46,977 nt of DNA from DATLHO01 sp035539855 (GTDB lineage: Bacteria; Bacteroidota; Ignavibacteria; OLB7): contig DATLHO010000191.1 of assembly GCA_035539855.1 (NCBI GenBank), positions 1 to 46,977 on the forward strand, in the 5' to 3' direction. The notes below the pieces were generated by a model that searched no databases, was not told where the DNA came from, and saw nothing but the letters and a program-made list of their open reading frames with translations. Positions 16,395-25,695 of this stretch are shown here, piece after piece. Positions within the stretch are counted from its first letter, which is position 1. Each line of letters begins with the position of its first letter. A program made the translations under genes and the position numbers.

Positions 16395-17857
16395 CCGCAC
16401 CACAGTACCGTAGAGCGCCAACCTCAGTGACCCTCGTGGACAGTTCGAAGCTCAGCATATCGCATCCGATGGCCGCACGGCTCGGCGACATCGCGCGCCG
16501 TCACGGCGTGCGCCTGTACGTCGTCGGCGGCTACGTGCGCGATCTGCTGCTCGGCATCGACTCGAACAACGACATCGACTTCACGGTCGAAGGCAGCGGC
16601 GTCGAGTTCGGGAAGATCGTCGCCGATGAGCTCCACAGCCACTGCGTCGTCTACGAGCGCTTCGGGACGGCACTGGTGCCCGCGCACGGCTTCAAGCTGG
16701 AGTTCGTCGGCACCCGCCAGGAGACCTACGTCGAGGACTCGCGCAAGCCCATCGTGTCCGAGGGAACGCTCGAAGACGACTTGCGACGCCGCGACTTCAC
16801 CGTCAACGCCATGGCGATCCGCATCGACGACGAGCCCGGGGAGTTGATCGACCTCTTCGGCGGCCGTGCCGATATCGAGCGTCGCGTGCTGCGCACACCG
16901 CTCGATCCGCATACGACGTACTCCGAGGATCCCCTGCGGATGATGCGCGCGGCGCGCTTCAGCGCGCAGCTCGGCTTCGAGCTCGACGGCGCCTCGCACG
17001 ACGCGATCACCGAGATGCGCGAGCGCATCGCGATCGTGTCGCAGGAGCGCATCAGCGAGGAGTTCATGAAGACCCTCGCGTCACCGCGTCCGGGACTCGG
17101 CCTGACGATCCTCTACGAGACTGGACTGCTCGAGCTGGTGTTTCCCGAAGTGCATCGCCTGGGTGGCGTCGACCTCGTGCAGACCGGGAGCATCTCCTAC
17201 GCGCACAAGGATGTCTTCCGCCACACCGTCAAGGTGGTCGACAACATCGCCGAGAAGACCGACAACGTCTGGCTCCGCTTCGCCGCGCTCATGCACGACA
17301 TCGCGAAGCCGAGAACGAAGCGGTTCGTCGAGGGGAGCGGGTGGACGTTTCACGGGCACGACGAGATCGGCGCGCGGTGGCAGGAGCGGATCTTCCGCCG
17401 GATGAAGCTCCCGTTCAAGGAGCGCGATTACGTCGCGACGCTCGTGCGCATGCATCATCGGCCGATGGCGCTGGTCGACGAGGGCGTCACCGACTCGGCG
17501 ATCCGCCGGCTGGTCGTCGATGCCGGCGAGCAGCTCGACGACCTGTTCACGCTCTGCCGCGCCGACATCACCAGCCGCGACCCGCGTCGCGTTCAGCGGT
17601 ACCTCGCGAACTACGACCGTGTCGTCGAGCGCATTCGCGCCGTGCAGGAGAAGGACGCGCTGCGGGCGTTCCAGAGCCCCGTGCGCGGCGAGGAGATCAT
17701 GGAGATCTGCGGCATTGGACCCTCGCGAGCGGTGGGCGTGCTCAAGAAGGCGATCGAGGAGGCGATACTCGACGGGAGGATCCCGAACGAGTACGAGCCG
17801 GCGCGAGCCTACCTTCTCGAGATCAAGGACGAGCTTCTCGCCAGGTCGGCCGAGTAA
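16391..17857 (+). CDS. cca: CCA tRNA nucleotidyltransferase / poly(A) polymerase family protein with HD domain
   Basis: A 488-residue class II nucleotidyltransferase. The head carries G-G-Y-V-R-D (46-51) and D-x-D (D61, D63 in N-D-I-D-F), the metal-binding aspartates. D-D-L-R-R-R-D-F-T-V-N-A-M-A and E-D-P-L-R-M-M-R-A-A-R-F follow, typical of the family. The C-terminal half holds an HD phosphohydrolase domain (H-D at 302-303 in A-L-M-H-D-I-A-K). This head plus HD arrangement is the common Bacteroidota CCA-adding enzyme, which completes or repairs tRNA 3' ends. A pure poly(A) polymerase role cannot be excluded by eye. The start overlaps the upstream stop by 4 bp, and a strong hairpin lies 10 bp after the stop. 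Confidence 0.92.
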   Translation: MTAPQYRRAPTSVTLVDSSKLSISHPMAARLGDIARRHGVRLYVVGGYVRDLLLGIDSNNDIDFTVEGSGVEFGKIVADELHSHCVVYERFGTALVPAHGFKLEFVGTRQETYVEDSRKPIVSEGTLEDDLRRRDFTVNAMAIRIDDEPGELIDLFGGRADIERRVLRTPLDPHTTYSEDPLRMMRAARFSAQLGFELDGASHDAITEMRERIAIVSQERISEEFMKTLASPRPGLGLTILYETGLLELVFPEVHRLGGVDLVQTGSISYAHKDVFRHTVKVVDNIAEKTDNVWLRFAALMHDIAKPRTKRFVEGSGWTFHGHDEIGARWQERIFRRMKLPFKERDYVATLVRMHHRPMALVDEGVTDSAIRRLVVDAGEQLDDLFTLCRADITSRDPRRVQRYLANYDRVVERIRAVQEKDALRAFQSPVRGEEIMEICGIGPSRAVGVLKKAIEEAILDGRIPNEYEPARAYLLEIKDELLARSAE

Positions 17858-17866
17858 GCTCGCCGA

Positions 17867-17916
17867 AAACAACGAGGCCGGGATCTTCTCGATCGAAGAT
17901 CCCGGCCTCGTTGTTT
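17867..17916. terminator. Bidirectional terminator with a 22-bp perfect stem
   Basis: Two 22-nt arms (17867-17888 and 17895-17916) pair without mismatch around a 6-nt loop. The outer pairs are AAAC/GTTT, so each strand has a short U tract just at the hairpin foot. It separates the plus-strand operon ending in the CCA enzyme from the minus-strand outer-membrane protein gene that ends at 17933, and so can stop transcription both ways. Confidence 0.88.
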
Positions 17917-17932
17917 CCGGTGTGACCGGCGG

Positions 17933-18673
17933 CTACCGGAAGAAGCCGACGTTTGCCGTCAGGAAGATCCCTCCGAACTGCGTGATCGGATCGCCGCGAA
18001 GGCTTTCGACACCCGGCGCGTACGGGATGTAGTAATAGCGGACGTTGATGCCGAGCGCCGGCTGCGAATTGCCGAGCTCCGCGCCGAGCCCCACGAACGC
18101 GGCGCCGGTGAAGTGCGCGCTGGCGTGCCCGAAGCTCTCGAAGAAATCGTACTCGTACGGCAGCGCCAGGATCATCGTCGGTCCAAGGCCCGCATTGACG
18201 TACGGCCGGAAGTTCTCGACGAGCGTGTTTTCGAGGACGCGGTAGTTGACGCCGATCGTCAACGGCAGCGTGAAGACGCGGTTGACCTTACCGGGAACAT
18301 CCCACCGATAGCGGTAGGGGTCGTCGGGATCGGGAATGCGGTCGGGCAGCTCGTCGCGATTGCGCGAGCCGGTTATCCCGAGGTTGATGAACCACGCGAG
18401 CTTCTCGGAGATCGGCCGCTGGTAGAATCCGCCGGTGCCGAAGCCGCTGTTGCTGAACAGGATGTCGAAGCCGATCGCCTCGTCGTACCGCTCGGCCGTC
18501 GCGGTGCTGTCGATCAGCGGCCGCGCCGGCGTGAACAGGAAGAGCGTGTCCTCCGGCACCGACTGCGGTTCACCCGGCCGTGTCGTCGGCACGGGCTCGC
18601 CCGGCGACTGGGCCAGGGCCATCGGACCGATGGCGGCGACGGCGAGCACGAGCGCGACGAACAGACGTTTCAT
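17933..18673 (-). CDS. Outer-membrane beta-barrel protein, unknown function
   Basis: A 246-residue protein starting with a clear Sec signal peptide (M-K-R-L-F-V-A-L-V-L-A-V-A-A-I-G, cleavage near A-L-A-Q). A Pro/Glu-rich stretch follows, then alternating aromatic/hydrophobic strands (G-F-D-I-L-F-S-N, G-G-F-Y-Q-R-P, W-F-I-N-L-G-I-T-G, Y-V-N-A-G-L-G-P, A-L-G-I-N-V-R-Y-Y-Y). It ends G-G-I-F-L-T-A-N-V-G-F-F-R. This is the pattern of an OmpA/OmpW-like eight-stranded barrel. The ATG at 18673 is backed by GAGGA six bases upstream; a longer reading from 18784 is rejected because the signal peptide begins at 18673. No close function can be named. Confidence 0.8.
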   Translation of the reverse strand: MKRLFVALVLAVAAIGPMALAQSPGEPVPTTRPGEPQSVPEDTLFLFTPARPLIDSTATAERYDEAIGFDILFSNSGFGTGGFYQRPISEKLAWFINLGITGSRNRDELPDRIPDPDDPYRYRWDVPGKVNRVFTLPLTIGVNYRVLENTLVENFRPYVNAGLGPTMILALPYEYDFFESFGHASAHFTGAAFVGLGAELGNSQPALGINVRYYYIPYAPGVESLRGDPITQFGGIFLTANVGFFR

Positions 18674-18744
18674 TGAAATCCTCGACTCTGCGTGCTGGAA
18701 TCGGGCGGCCCCCGGCGCACCGGAAGCGAATGGCTCTCTGGGTC

Positions 18745-18774
18745 GGAAAATACATGCCAGAGAGGCGGTCGCAA
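18745..18774 (-). promoter_or_regulatory. Weak candidate promoter for the beta-barrel gene
   Basis: On the minus strand TTG (18774-18772) and TATTTTCC (18752-18745) are 19 bp apart, about 70 bp before the outer-membrane protein start. This agrees only partly with the TTTG/TAnnTTTG consensus. The gene could also be transcribed from the upstream peptide-transport operon. Confidence 0.2.
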
Positions 18775-18812
18775 GAGGATTCAACGACGCCCGGAGCCGG
18801 ACTCTGCGCCGA

Positions 18813-19817
<1,005 letters not shown>

Positions 19818-19825
19818 GAGGTAAA

Positions 19826-19853
19826 CGACGAATGACGAACGTCGAAGGACGAA
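19826..19853 (-). repeat. Four tandem heptamers (TTCGTCN-like) before the ATPase gene
   Basis: Read on the minus strand, TTCGTCC-TTCGACG-TTCGTCA-TTCGTCG makes four 7-bp units with one or two mismatches, ending 8 bp before the ATPase start codon. The repeat occupies the place where a ribosome-binding site would be, and no Shine-Dalgarno is visible there. Confidence 0.6.
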
Positions 19854-19877
19854 CGGGAGATTGAGTTCCGCGCGTGG

Positions 19878-20987
19878 TCAGGTGCGCATTTTCGGGTCGA
19901 ACGCGTCGCGCAGACCGTCGCCGAGCATGTTGAAGCCGAAGACCGCCAGCGCGATTGCGATCGACGGGTAGATCGCGAGTCCCCAGTTCTTGCCGGCGGA
20001 GATATAGCCCTGGCCATCGCGGATCATCTGTCCCCACGACGCCTGTGGAGGCTGCACGCCGAGTCCGAGGTACGACAGCGAGGCCTCGGCGATGATCGCC
20101 GAGGCGAAGCCCGCGGTCGCGATGACGGTGATCGGACCGATGGCGTTCGGGAGCATGTGCCGGAAGATCGTGCGCACCGACCCGAAGCCGAGGGCGCGCG
20201 TGGCCTCGACGTACTCGGTCTCGCGCAGCGAGAAGAACTGGCCGCGGACGATGCGGCAGACGTCGACCCAGCTTGCGACGCCGATCGCGACGAACGACTG
20301 CCACAGTCCGTGGCCGAGCGCGAGCGAAAAGGCGATGACCAGCAGGATGAACGGAAAGCTCCAGATGACGTTCGCCATATACATGACGACGGCATCGACC
20401 CAGCCGCGATAGTAGCCTGCGAGCGCGCCGAGCGTCACGCCGATGAGAAGGGCGATGATCTCGGCGGAGAAGCCAACGAGCAGCGAGATCTGGCCGCCTT
20501 CGATGAGCCGGCTGAGCACGTCGCGACCGAACTTGTCCGCCCCCAGCAGATAGACCGGCTCCTGGTGCCATTCCGACTCGTCGGCACCGGCGAGCGCGCT
20601 GCGCGCGATCACGTTGTCGCGGCCGAGGACGTCGACGTAGCGCACGCTGTCGCCGTCGATGCGATAACGCTCGATCGGGATCATCTCCGAGCCGTAGGAG
20701 CTCGACTCGCTGCGGGCGAGCAGGACGTTGCCCTTGAAGCCGGACGGCTTCTCGACGTACTCGAGGATCTGCCGGTTCGGATCCATCGGCGCGAGTAGAT
20801 CGGCAAACAGCGCGAGGAAGACGAGCAGAACGACGATGCACAGACCGACGAGCGCGCGGCGGTTGCGTTTGAGCCGACGCCAGGAATACCACCACGGCGA
20901 GCGCGGCTTCGGAGCGTCGGCGCCGTTGGTCGCCGGAAGGCTCTCGGGGCGGTCGACGAGGAGGGCATCGGTTTCGGAGCCAGCCAT
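19878..20987 (-). CDS. Peptide/nickel-type ABC transporter permease (DppC/OppC-like)
   Basis: A 369-residue permease, longer than the usual 280-310. An N-terminal cytoplasmic tail leads to helix 1 (L-V-G-L-C-I-V-V-L-L-V-F-L-A-L-F). About 80 residues then precede the conserved L-G-A-D-K-F-G-R-D-V-L-S-R motif, where family members normally have about 25, so there is a periplasmic insertion of some 55-60 residues rich in charged groups. The rest is standard: G-A-L-A-G-Y-Y-R-G, E-A-T-R-A-L-G-F-G for the ATPase-docking loop, and a D-G-L-R-D-A-F-D-P C-terminus. It is the second gene of the three-gene transport operon. Confidence 0.95.
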   Translation of the reverse strand: MAGSETDALLVDRPESLPATNGADAPKPRSPWWYSWRRLKRNRRALVGLCIVVLLVFLALFADLLAPMDPNRQILEYVEKPSGFKGNVLLARSESSSYGSEMIPIERYRIDGDSVRYVDVLGRDNVIARSALAGADESEWHQEPVYLLGADKFGRDVLSRLIEGGQISLLVGFSAEIIALLIGVTLGALAGYYRGWVDAVVMYMANVIWSFPFILLVIAFSLALGHGLWQSFVAIGVASWVDVCRIVRGQFFSLRETEYVEATRALGFGSVRTIFRHMLPNAIGPITVIATAGFASAIIAEASLSYLGLGVQPPQASWGQMIRDGQGYISAGKNWGLAIYPSIAIALAVFGFNMLGDGLRDAFDPKMRT

Positions 20988-21021
20988 GAATGGGGTTCGA
21001 TTCGGTAGATGATGCTTAGAG

Positions 21022-21960
21022 CTAGCTGAGCCTGACCTTCGGATCCAGGAGCGAGTACAGGATGTCGACCAGGAAATTGATCACGACGAACGTGATCGCG
21101 GTGAAGAGCACGACGCCCTGGATGATGGGGAAGTCGAGCTGCTGCACCGCGTTGAGCGCGAGCGAGCCGAGGCCGGGCCAGTTGAAGACCAGCTCGATGA
21201 ACAGCGTGCCGGCGAGCGTCGCCGCGAGCCAGGCCGAGATGGTCGTGATGACGGGATTGAGCGCGTTGCGCAGCGCGTGTTTGAGCACCGTCGCCGAGAT
21301 GGTCAGGCCCTTTGCCCGGGCGGTGCGCACGTAGTCCTGCGACAGCACATCGAGCATCGAGCTGCGAGTGATCCGGGCGATGATCGACAGCGGTCGTGCC
21401 GCCAGGCCGATCATGGGCAGGATCAGATACGACAGGTCGAGTCGTCCGCCGCGGATCATGTAGTTGACCGCCGGCAGCAGGTGCAGCCAGTAGGCGAAGA
21501 TCATCTGCAGGACGATGGCGAGCACGAACGACGGCACGGAGATGCCGAGAAGGGCGGTGAGCATCGCCGCGTCATCGAACCACCGGTTGGGCTTCCAGGC
21601 CGAGACGACACCGATGGCGATGCCGAGCAGGCTCGAGAGCGTCAGCGCCGAGAGCGCGAGGATCGCGGTGGCCGGGACCTTGTCGATGATGGTTTCGACG
21701 ACCGGTCGGTTGAACGCGAAGCTGCGTCCGAAGTCGCCGGTCATGGCGCGCGAGAGGAAGTCGATGTACTGCACCGGCAGCGGCTGGTCGAGCTTCCACT
21801 GGCGGCGCAGCGACTGGATCGACTGCAGGTCGGCCCGCTGGCCGGCCATCAGGCGCGCCGGATCGCCGGGCAGGATCCGAACCACGACGAAGGTCACGGT
21901 CATCACGCCAAGGATGATCAGAATCGAGTAGAGGAACTGGCGGATGATGAACGTCAGCAT
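21022..21960 (-). CDS. Peptide/nickel-type ABC transporter permease (DppB/OppB-like)
   Basis: A 312-residue permease from the Met at 21960 (M-L-T-F-I-I-R-Q-F-L-Y-S-I-L), the normal family start. An upstream Met at 22002 would add 14 residues. Landmarks include V-V-R-I-L-P-G-D-P-A, the G-D-F-G-R-S-F loop before helix 2, and D-Y-V-R-T-A-R-A-K-G-L in the ATPase-docking loop. The C-terminus D-P-K-V-R is typical. It is first in the operon B-C-D and is preceded by a good Bacteroidota-like promoter at 22031-22063. The substrate may be a peptide, nickel or an opine, and cannot be read from permeases alone. Confidence 0.95.
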   Translation of the reverse strand: MLTFIIRQFLYSILIILGVMTVTFVVVRILPGDPARLMAGQRADLQSIQSLRRQWKLDQPLPVQYIDFLSRAMTGDFGRSFAFNRPVVETIIDKVPATAILALSALTLSSLLGIAIGVVSAWKPNRWFDDAAMLTALLGISVPSFVLAIVLQMIFAYWLHLLPAVNYMIRGGRLDLSYLILPMIGLAARPLSIIARITRSSMLDVLSQDYVRTARAKGLTISATVLKHALRNALNPVITTISAWLAATLAGTLFIELVFNWPGLGSLALNAVQQLDFPIIQGVVLFTAITFVVINFLVDILYSLLDPKVRLS

Positions 21961-22030
21961 AGGCAGTGCGAAATGCGCTCGCGGTCGGCGGCCGGGGTTC
22001 ATTTCCGAGCCGAACCGTTCATTGGAGCGT

Positions 22031-22063
22031 GGAAGATAGCCATTGACGTTCCGGCAATCCAAA
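22031..22063 (-). promoter_or_regulatory. Bacteroidota-type promoter of the peptide-transport operon
   Basis: On the minus strand TTTG (22063-22060) is followed after 21 bp by TATCTTCC (22038-22031). Spacing and the TAnnTT core agree with the -33/-7 pattern of Bacteroidota housekeeping promoters. Transcription would start near 22025, upstream of both possible starts of the first permease gene. GGCTATCTTCC here is identical to 3220-3230 on the plus strand. Confidence 0.5.
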
Positions 22064-22114
22064 CAGACGGTGAGCGTCTATCTGCCTATCTTCACGGCTC
22101 ACGTCTATCACGCC

Positions 22115-23599
22115 ATGATCAACCCTTTGAAGGTCGCCCTCACCCGGGGGGTGCCCGAGTATCCCGACCAGAGCGTCAACCCCGGGTTCCACCCGTCCGA
22201 GCGCTTCCCGGAGTATCCATTCGACGAGCTGAGCACGGAACCGAACGATGTCTATCGTCAGGTGCGCGAGCTGTTCATGCGTCTTGGGCTCGACGCCGAA
22301 CGGTTCGGCACGGCCGAATGGAATCCGCTCGGCGAGTTCGTCAAGCCCGGCGATCGAGTCGTGCTCAAGCCGAACTTCGTCCGCCACCACCATCGCCTGG
22401 GCAAGCCGCTGGAGTGCGTAATCACACACGCGTCGGTGCTGCGTCCGATCATGGACTATGTCTGGATCGCTCTGCAGGGTTCCGGCGAGATCGTCGTTGC
22501 GGATTCTCCGCAGGGCGATGCCGACTTCGAGAAGCTCATCGCACGCAACGGCGCGCGGTCGTTGTTCGAGTACTACGCCCGCCACGCGACCGCGTCGCTA
22601 CTGATCGAGCTTCGTGATGTTCGGAAGGAGTGGACGGTGTACAAGCACGGCGGCGTCATCTGGGAGCGTATCAAACTCGAGGGCGATCCTCACGGTTACA
22701 CGACCGTCGTCCTCGACGAGGACAGCGAGTTCGTCGGTGTCCAGAACAAGAACTACTACGGAGCCGACTACGACCGAGACCGGACGCGCCGCTTCCACAA
22801 CGAGACGCAGAACCGGTACAACGTCGCCAACACGATCCTCCGAGCCGACGTCTTCATCTGCGTGCCGAAGCTCAAGGTCCATCGCAAGGTCGGCGTGACG
22901 TTGAACCTCAAGAACCTCATCGGCATCAACGGCGAGAAGAACTACCTGCCGCATTTCGTTATCGGAGCTCCGGAGCATGGAGGCGATGAGTTCTCGCGGG
23001 ATACGTTCAACAACAAGATCGACCGACGGCTGAAGGACTTCCTGCTCTGGAAGCATCACGCCCTCGGCAAGTATGTCTATGTCGCGTGGCACGTGCTCGA
23101 CAAGTTCCTGCTCCGGCGATTCCAGCCCGAGCAGAACTTCATCAAGGGTGACTGGTGGGGCAATGACACGACGTGGCGCTCGGCGGTGGATCTCAACAAG
23201 ATCATCCTGTATTGCGACGAGCACGGTCAGATGCAGTCGACGCCGCAGAGACGGTACTTCTCGGTGATCGACGGAATCGTCGGCGGCGATGCTGAAGGAC
23301 CCTTGACTCCTGATCCGGTATTCACCGGCGTCGTGATCGGAGGATTCAACCCACTCACGGTCGACGTCTTTGCGACGACGATGATGGGAATCGACTGGCG
23401 CAAGGTGAAGATGCTCGTCAGTGCGACGAGACTCCGGAAGTATGCGCTGGCGCCCGAGCCCGCCGAGCGCTATGACGTCAGCTCGAGTCTCGACCACGAC
23501 TGGTCGCGTCCGCTCTTCCGATTCAATCCTCCGGCCGGCTGGGTCGGCCACGTCGAGCTCGAGGACGAGGAAGCCGACGTTGCCGAGGTACCGATGTAG
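22115..23599 (+). CDS. DUF362 domain-containing protein
   Basis: A 494-residue cytoplasmic protein. Landmarks of DUF362 are G-D-R-V-V-L-K-P-N-F-V-R near residue 85, I-T-H-A-S-V-L-R-P-I, V-V-A-D-S-P-Q-G-D-A-D-F, P-K-L-K-V-H-R-K-V-G-V-T-L-N-L-K-N-L-I-G-I, and D-G-I-V-G-G-D-A-E-G-P. No ferredoxin Cys motif is present, so this is the form without an iron-sulfur domain. DUF362 proteins have no settled biochemical role and often occur near polysaccharide or adenylating-enzyme genes. That holds here: a PaaK/CapK-like gene converges on it from the other strand with only 30 bp between the stops. The Met at 22115 starts the conserved region; an upstream Met at 22043 would add residues unlike the family. 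Confidence 0.88.
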   Translation: MINPLKVALTRGVPEYPDQSVNPGFHPSERFPEYPFDELSTEPNDVYRQVRELFMRLGLDAERFGTAEWNPLGEFVKPGDRVVLKPNFVRHHHRLGKPLECVITHASVLRPIMDYVWIALQGSGEIVVADSPQGDADFEKLIARNGARSLFEYYARHATASLLIELRDVRKEWTVYKHGGVIWERIKLEGDPHGYTTVVLDEDSEFVGVQNKNYYGADYDRDRTRRFHNETQNRYNVANTILRADVFICVPKLKVHRKVGVTLNLKNLIGINGEKNYLPHFVIGAPEHGGDEFSRDTFNNKIDRRLKDFLLWKHHALGKYVYVAWHVLDKFLLRRFQPEQNFIKGDWWGNDTTWRSAVDLNKIILYCDEHGQMQSTPQRRYFSVIDGIVGGDAEGPLTPDPVFTGVVIGGFNPLTVDVFATTMMGIDWRKVKMLVSATRLRKYALAPEPAERYDVSSSLDHDWSRPLFRFNPPAGWVGHVELEDEEADVAEVPM

Positions 23600-23629
23600 G
23601 CGTGCGCGTCGTCGGCCGGGGCGCACGGG

Positions 23630-25051
23630 TCAGGGTTGCCTATCCCGGGCTGAATCCGAATTGATGGGCAGTTTCTGTTCGAGGAATGTCGCCTTGCCGC
23701 GTGGGGTCAACGGAATGCTCGCTACGAACTCGATGTCGAGATCGAACTGATCGCGGAGTTTTTCCAGCAGCGCGGCGCGGATCCTTTGCGTATCCATGTC
23801 TGAATAGCGTTCGTGACGGATGATACGCAAGGTGACACGGCCGGGAGTGTCCTGGTAGAATTGGAACTGCCGAACGTTGTCGAAGACATCGGAGTGCATG
23901 TTGATCGCCGTCATGGAGATCAGGTTTCCTGCCTTCGCGACAATCATCTCCTGAAGCCGGCCCTCGACGGTCTCGACGAGCAGGTAGTTGCGCCCGCATT
24001 CGCACGACCGGCGTGCGGAGCGGCGGGCGACGTCCTCGGTACGATAGCGGATGAGAGGGAATGCCCGGTTGTTGAATCCGGTCGCGACGATCTCGCCCGA
24101 CTCGCCCGGGCCGGCTGCAACACCGTGCGGACCCAGTATCTCGGTGACTCCGTACTCGCTGTAGAAGTGATAGTCGGTGGAATGCTCACACTCGCCGCCG
24201 AGCGCCACGTACTCGCTCTGACCGTACCACGAGTAGGCGCGACATCCGAACGCTTCTGCGATCAACTCACGCTGCCACGCGTAGAAATTTTCGGACCCGC
24301 AGAGAACGACCCGCAAGCCGTCGAACCGGTGGCCGCCGCGCGCAAGAACGTGTTGTGCGAAGATGTGTGCGGCCGATGGATAGGCCATGATCGCGGCCGG
24401 CCGGAACTCGTCGATGACGTCGAGGTAGTGATCGAGATTCTCGGGCGTCATGTCGTACGACGAGAATCGGATCTGTCGGCCCGGGAGCGTCTCGTACAGC
24501 CGCCCATCGCGTACCGGCACTCCGCGTAGCGCAACCGAGCGATCCGCGTCGAGCTCGAATCCAACCCATCCGAACTGGCGTCGCATGAACGCTCGTTCGA
24601 GGGGCACAGTGCGATCAGCCTCCCAGTAGAGTCCCACCGGTCGGCCAGTCGATCCCCCTGTCGTGTGATATTGGAATTTCGAGCGCGGCAGATTCGTGAC
24701 ACGGATGTCCTCAGCGTGCTCACGAAGATCCTCCTTGCCTACGGTCGGGAAGCGCGCGAGATCGCTCAGGCATCGGAGGTCGTCCGGGTGCACGCCGTGA
24801 GCATCGAAGCGCGTTCGATAGAATGGTGAGTGCGCGTAGGCGTGACGCACCAGCTCCTGGACACGAGCGAGCTGCCACGTCTCGTGCTGATCGGAGGTCC
24901 ACCACTGCGAGGCGTCAAGAAATCGCACCGCCTCGCCATAGTGCTTCCCATATCGAATCGACGGCGGCAACGACCGGTAGACCCGCTCACCGAGTCGCCT
25001 GACGACCGGCGGTACGAGTCTCTCTACCGATAGTAGTATCTCTCTCAGCAT
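23630..25051 (-). CDS. PaaK/CapK-like AMP-binding adenylate-forming enzyme
   Basis: A 473-residue member of the phenylacetate-CoA ligase (PaaK) / CapK / coenzyme F390 synthetase family. The adenylation loop reads H-T-T-G-G-S-T-G-R-P, and later landmarks are A-Y-P-S-A-A-H-I-F-A, S-W-Y-G-Q-S-E-Y, and F-P-L-I-R-Y-R-T-E-D with the C-E-C-G-R turn. The C-terminal small domain is present (V-T-L-R-I-I and P-L-T-P-R-G-K-A-T-F). Such enzymes activate a carboxylate as an adenylate, then pass it to CoA or another acceptor; the CapK subgroup occurs in capsule loci. The start at 25051 has AGGA nine bases upstream. The gene begins 11 bp after pdxH, so they are probably cotranscribed. Substrate unknown. Confidence 0.87.
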   Translation of the reverse strand: MLREILLSVERLVPPVVRRLGERVYRSLPPSIRYGKHYGEAVRFLDASQWWTSDQHETWQLARVQELVRHAYAHSPFYRTRFDAHGVHPDDLRCLSDLARFPTVGKEDLREHAEDIRVTNLPRSKFQYHTTGGSTGRPVGLYWEADRTVPLERAFMRRQFGWVGFELDADRSVALRGVPVRDGRLYETLPGRQIRFSSYDMTPENLDHYLDVIDEFRPAAIMAYPSAAHIFAQHVLARGGHRFDGLRVVLCGSENFYAWQRELIAEAFGCRAYSWYGQSEYVALGGECEHSTDYHFYSEYGVTEILGPHGVAAGPGESGEIVATGFNNRAFPLIRYRTEDVARRSARRSCECGRNYLLVETVEGRLQEMIVAKAGNLISMTAINMHSDVFDNVRQFQFYQDTPGRVTLRIIRHERYSDMDTQRIRAALLEKLRDQFDLDIEFVASIPLTPRGKATFLEQKLPINSDSARDRQP

Positions 25052-25062
25052 TGAGTCGTGTC

Positions 25063-25650
25063 CTACGGATACAACCGGTACTCCCGCCACGTATCGCCGT
25101 CGCTCGTTTCGAAGACCTGCCGGTCGTGCAGCCGATGCTCGCCCGAGGTCCAGAACTCGATGCGACGGGGTAGGAGCCGATAACCCGACCAGTGCGCTGG
25201 CCGTGGCACGTCGTGGCCGTCGTAGCGACGCTCCATCTCCGCCACCCTCGCGACGAGCTCGTCGCGGCTGGCGAGCTCGCGGCTCTGGAGCGATGCCCAT
25301 GCGCCGATCTGACTGGCGCGCGCGCGCGAGGCGAAGTACGCGTCGGCCTCCGTGTCGCTCACCGGCTCGACCGCACCCTCGATACGGATCTGCCGGCCGA
25401 GCTGGGGCCAGAAGAAGCACAGGGCGGCATGCGGATTGGCGGTCAGCTCGTGGGCCTTTCGGCTGCGCAGATTGGTGTAAAAGACGAACCCGCGGCTGTC
25501 GGCGCCCTTGAGCAGCACCATGCGCGCGGATGGGCGCCCCTCGGCGTCGGCGGTCGCCAGACATACGGCGTTCGGCTCGGCCAGGTCGAGCGTCATCGCC
25601 TCGGCGTAGATCGTCGCGAAGAGATCGAGGGGATTCGTCGGCTCGGCCAT
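25063..25650 (-). CDS. pdxH: Pyridoxamine/pyridoxine 5'-phosphate oxidase
   Basis: A 195-residue FMN enzyme that makes pyridoxal 5'-phosphate. R-M-V-L-L-K-G-A-D and F-Y-T-N-L-R-S-R-K-A-H-E-L are the FMN/phosphate-binding signatures. I-R-I-E-G, A-Y-F-A-S-R-A-R-A-S-Q-I-G-A-W-A-S and the C-terminal H-R-L-H-D-R motif complete the PdxH pattern. The Met at 25650 gives the usual N-terminal length; a longer frame to 25827 adds unrelated residues. It is the first gene of a two-gene minus-strand operon with the PaaK/CapK-like gene. The divergent LEA14-like gene begins 180 bp away. Confidence 0.95.
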   Translation of the reverse strand: MAEPTNPLDLFATIYAEAMTLDLAEPNAVCLATADAEGRPSARMVLLKGADSRGFVFYTNLRSRKAHELTANPHAALCFFWPQLGRQIRIEGAVEPVSDTEADAYFASRARASQIGAWASLQSRELASRDELVARVAEMERRYDGHDVPRPAHWSGYRLLPRRIEFWTSGEHRLHDRQVFETSDGDTWREYRLYP

Positions 25651-25695
25651 CCTTGGGTAATCTCGGGATTGCGCCCCACGGGGAGGCAATTTCGA

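Noticed and set aside
18734..18764. An 8-bp hairpin (CTCTCTGG / CCAGAGAG) after the peptide-transport operon
   Set aside because: Short stem, 15-nt loop and no T tract on the minus strand; too weak to call a terminator.
22087..22094. TATCTTCA as a -7 box for the DUF362 gene
   Set aside because: No TTG lies at the right distance; it may be chance, although the DUF362 gene must have some promoter in this spacer.
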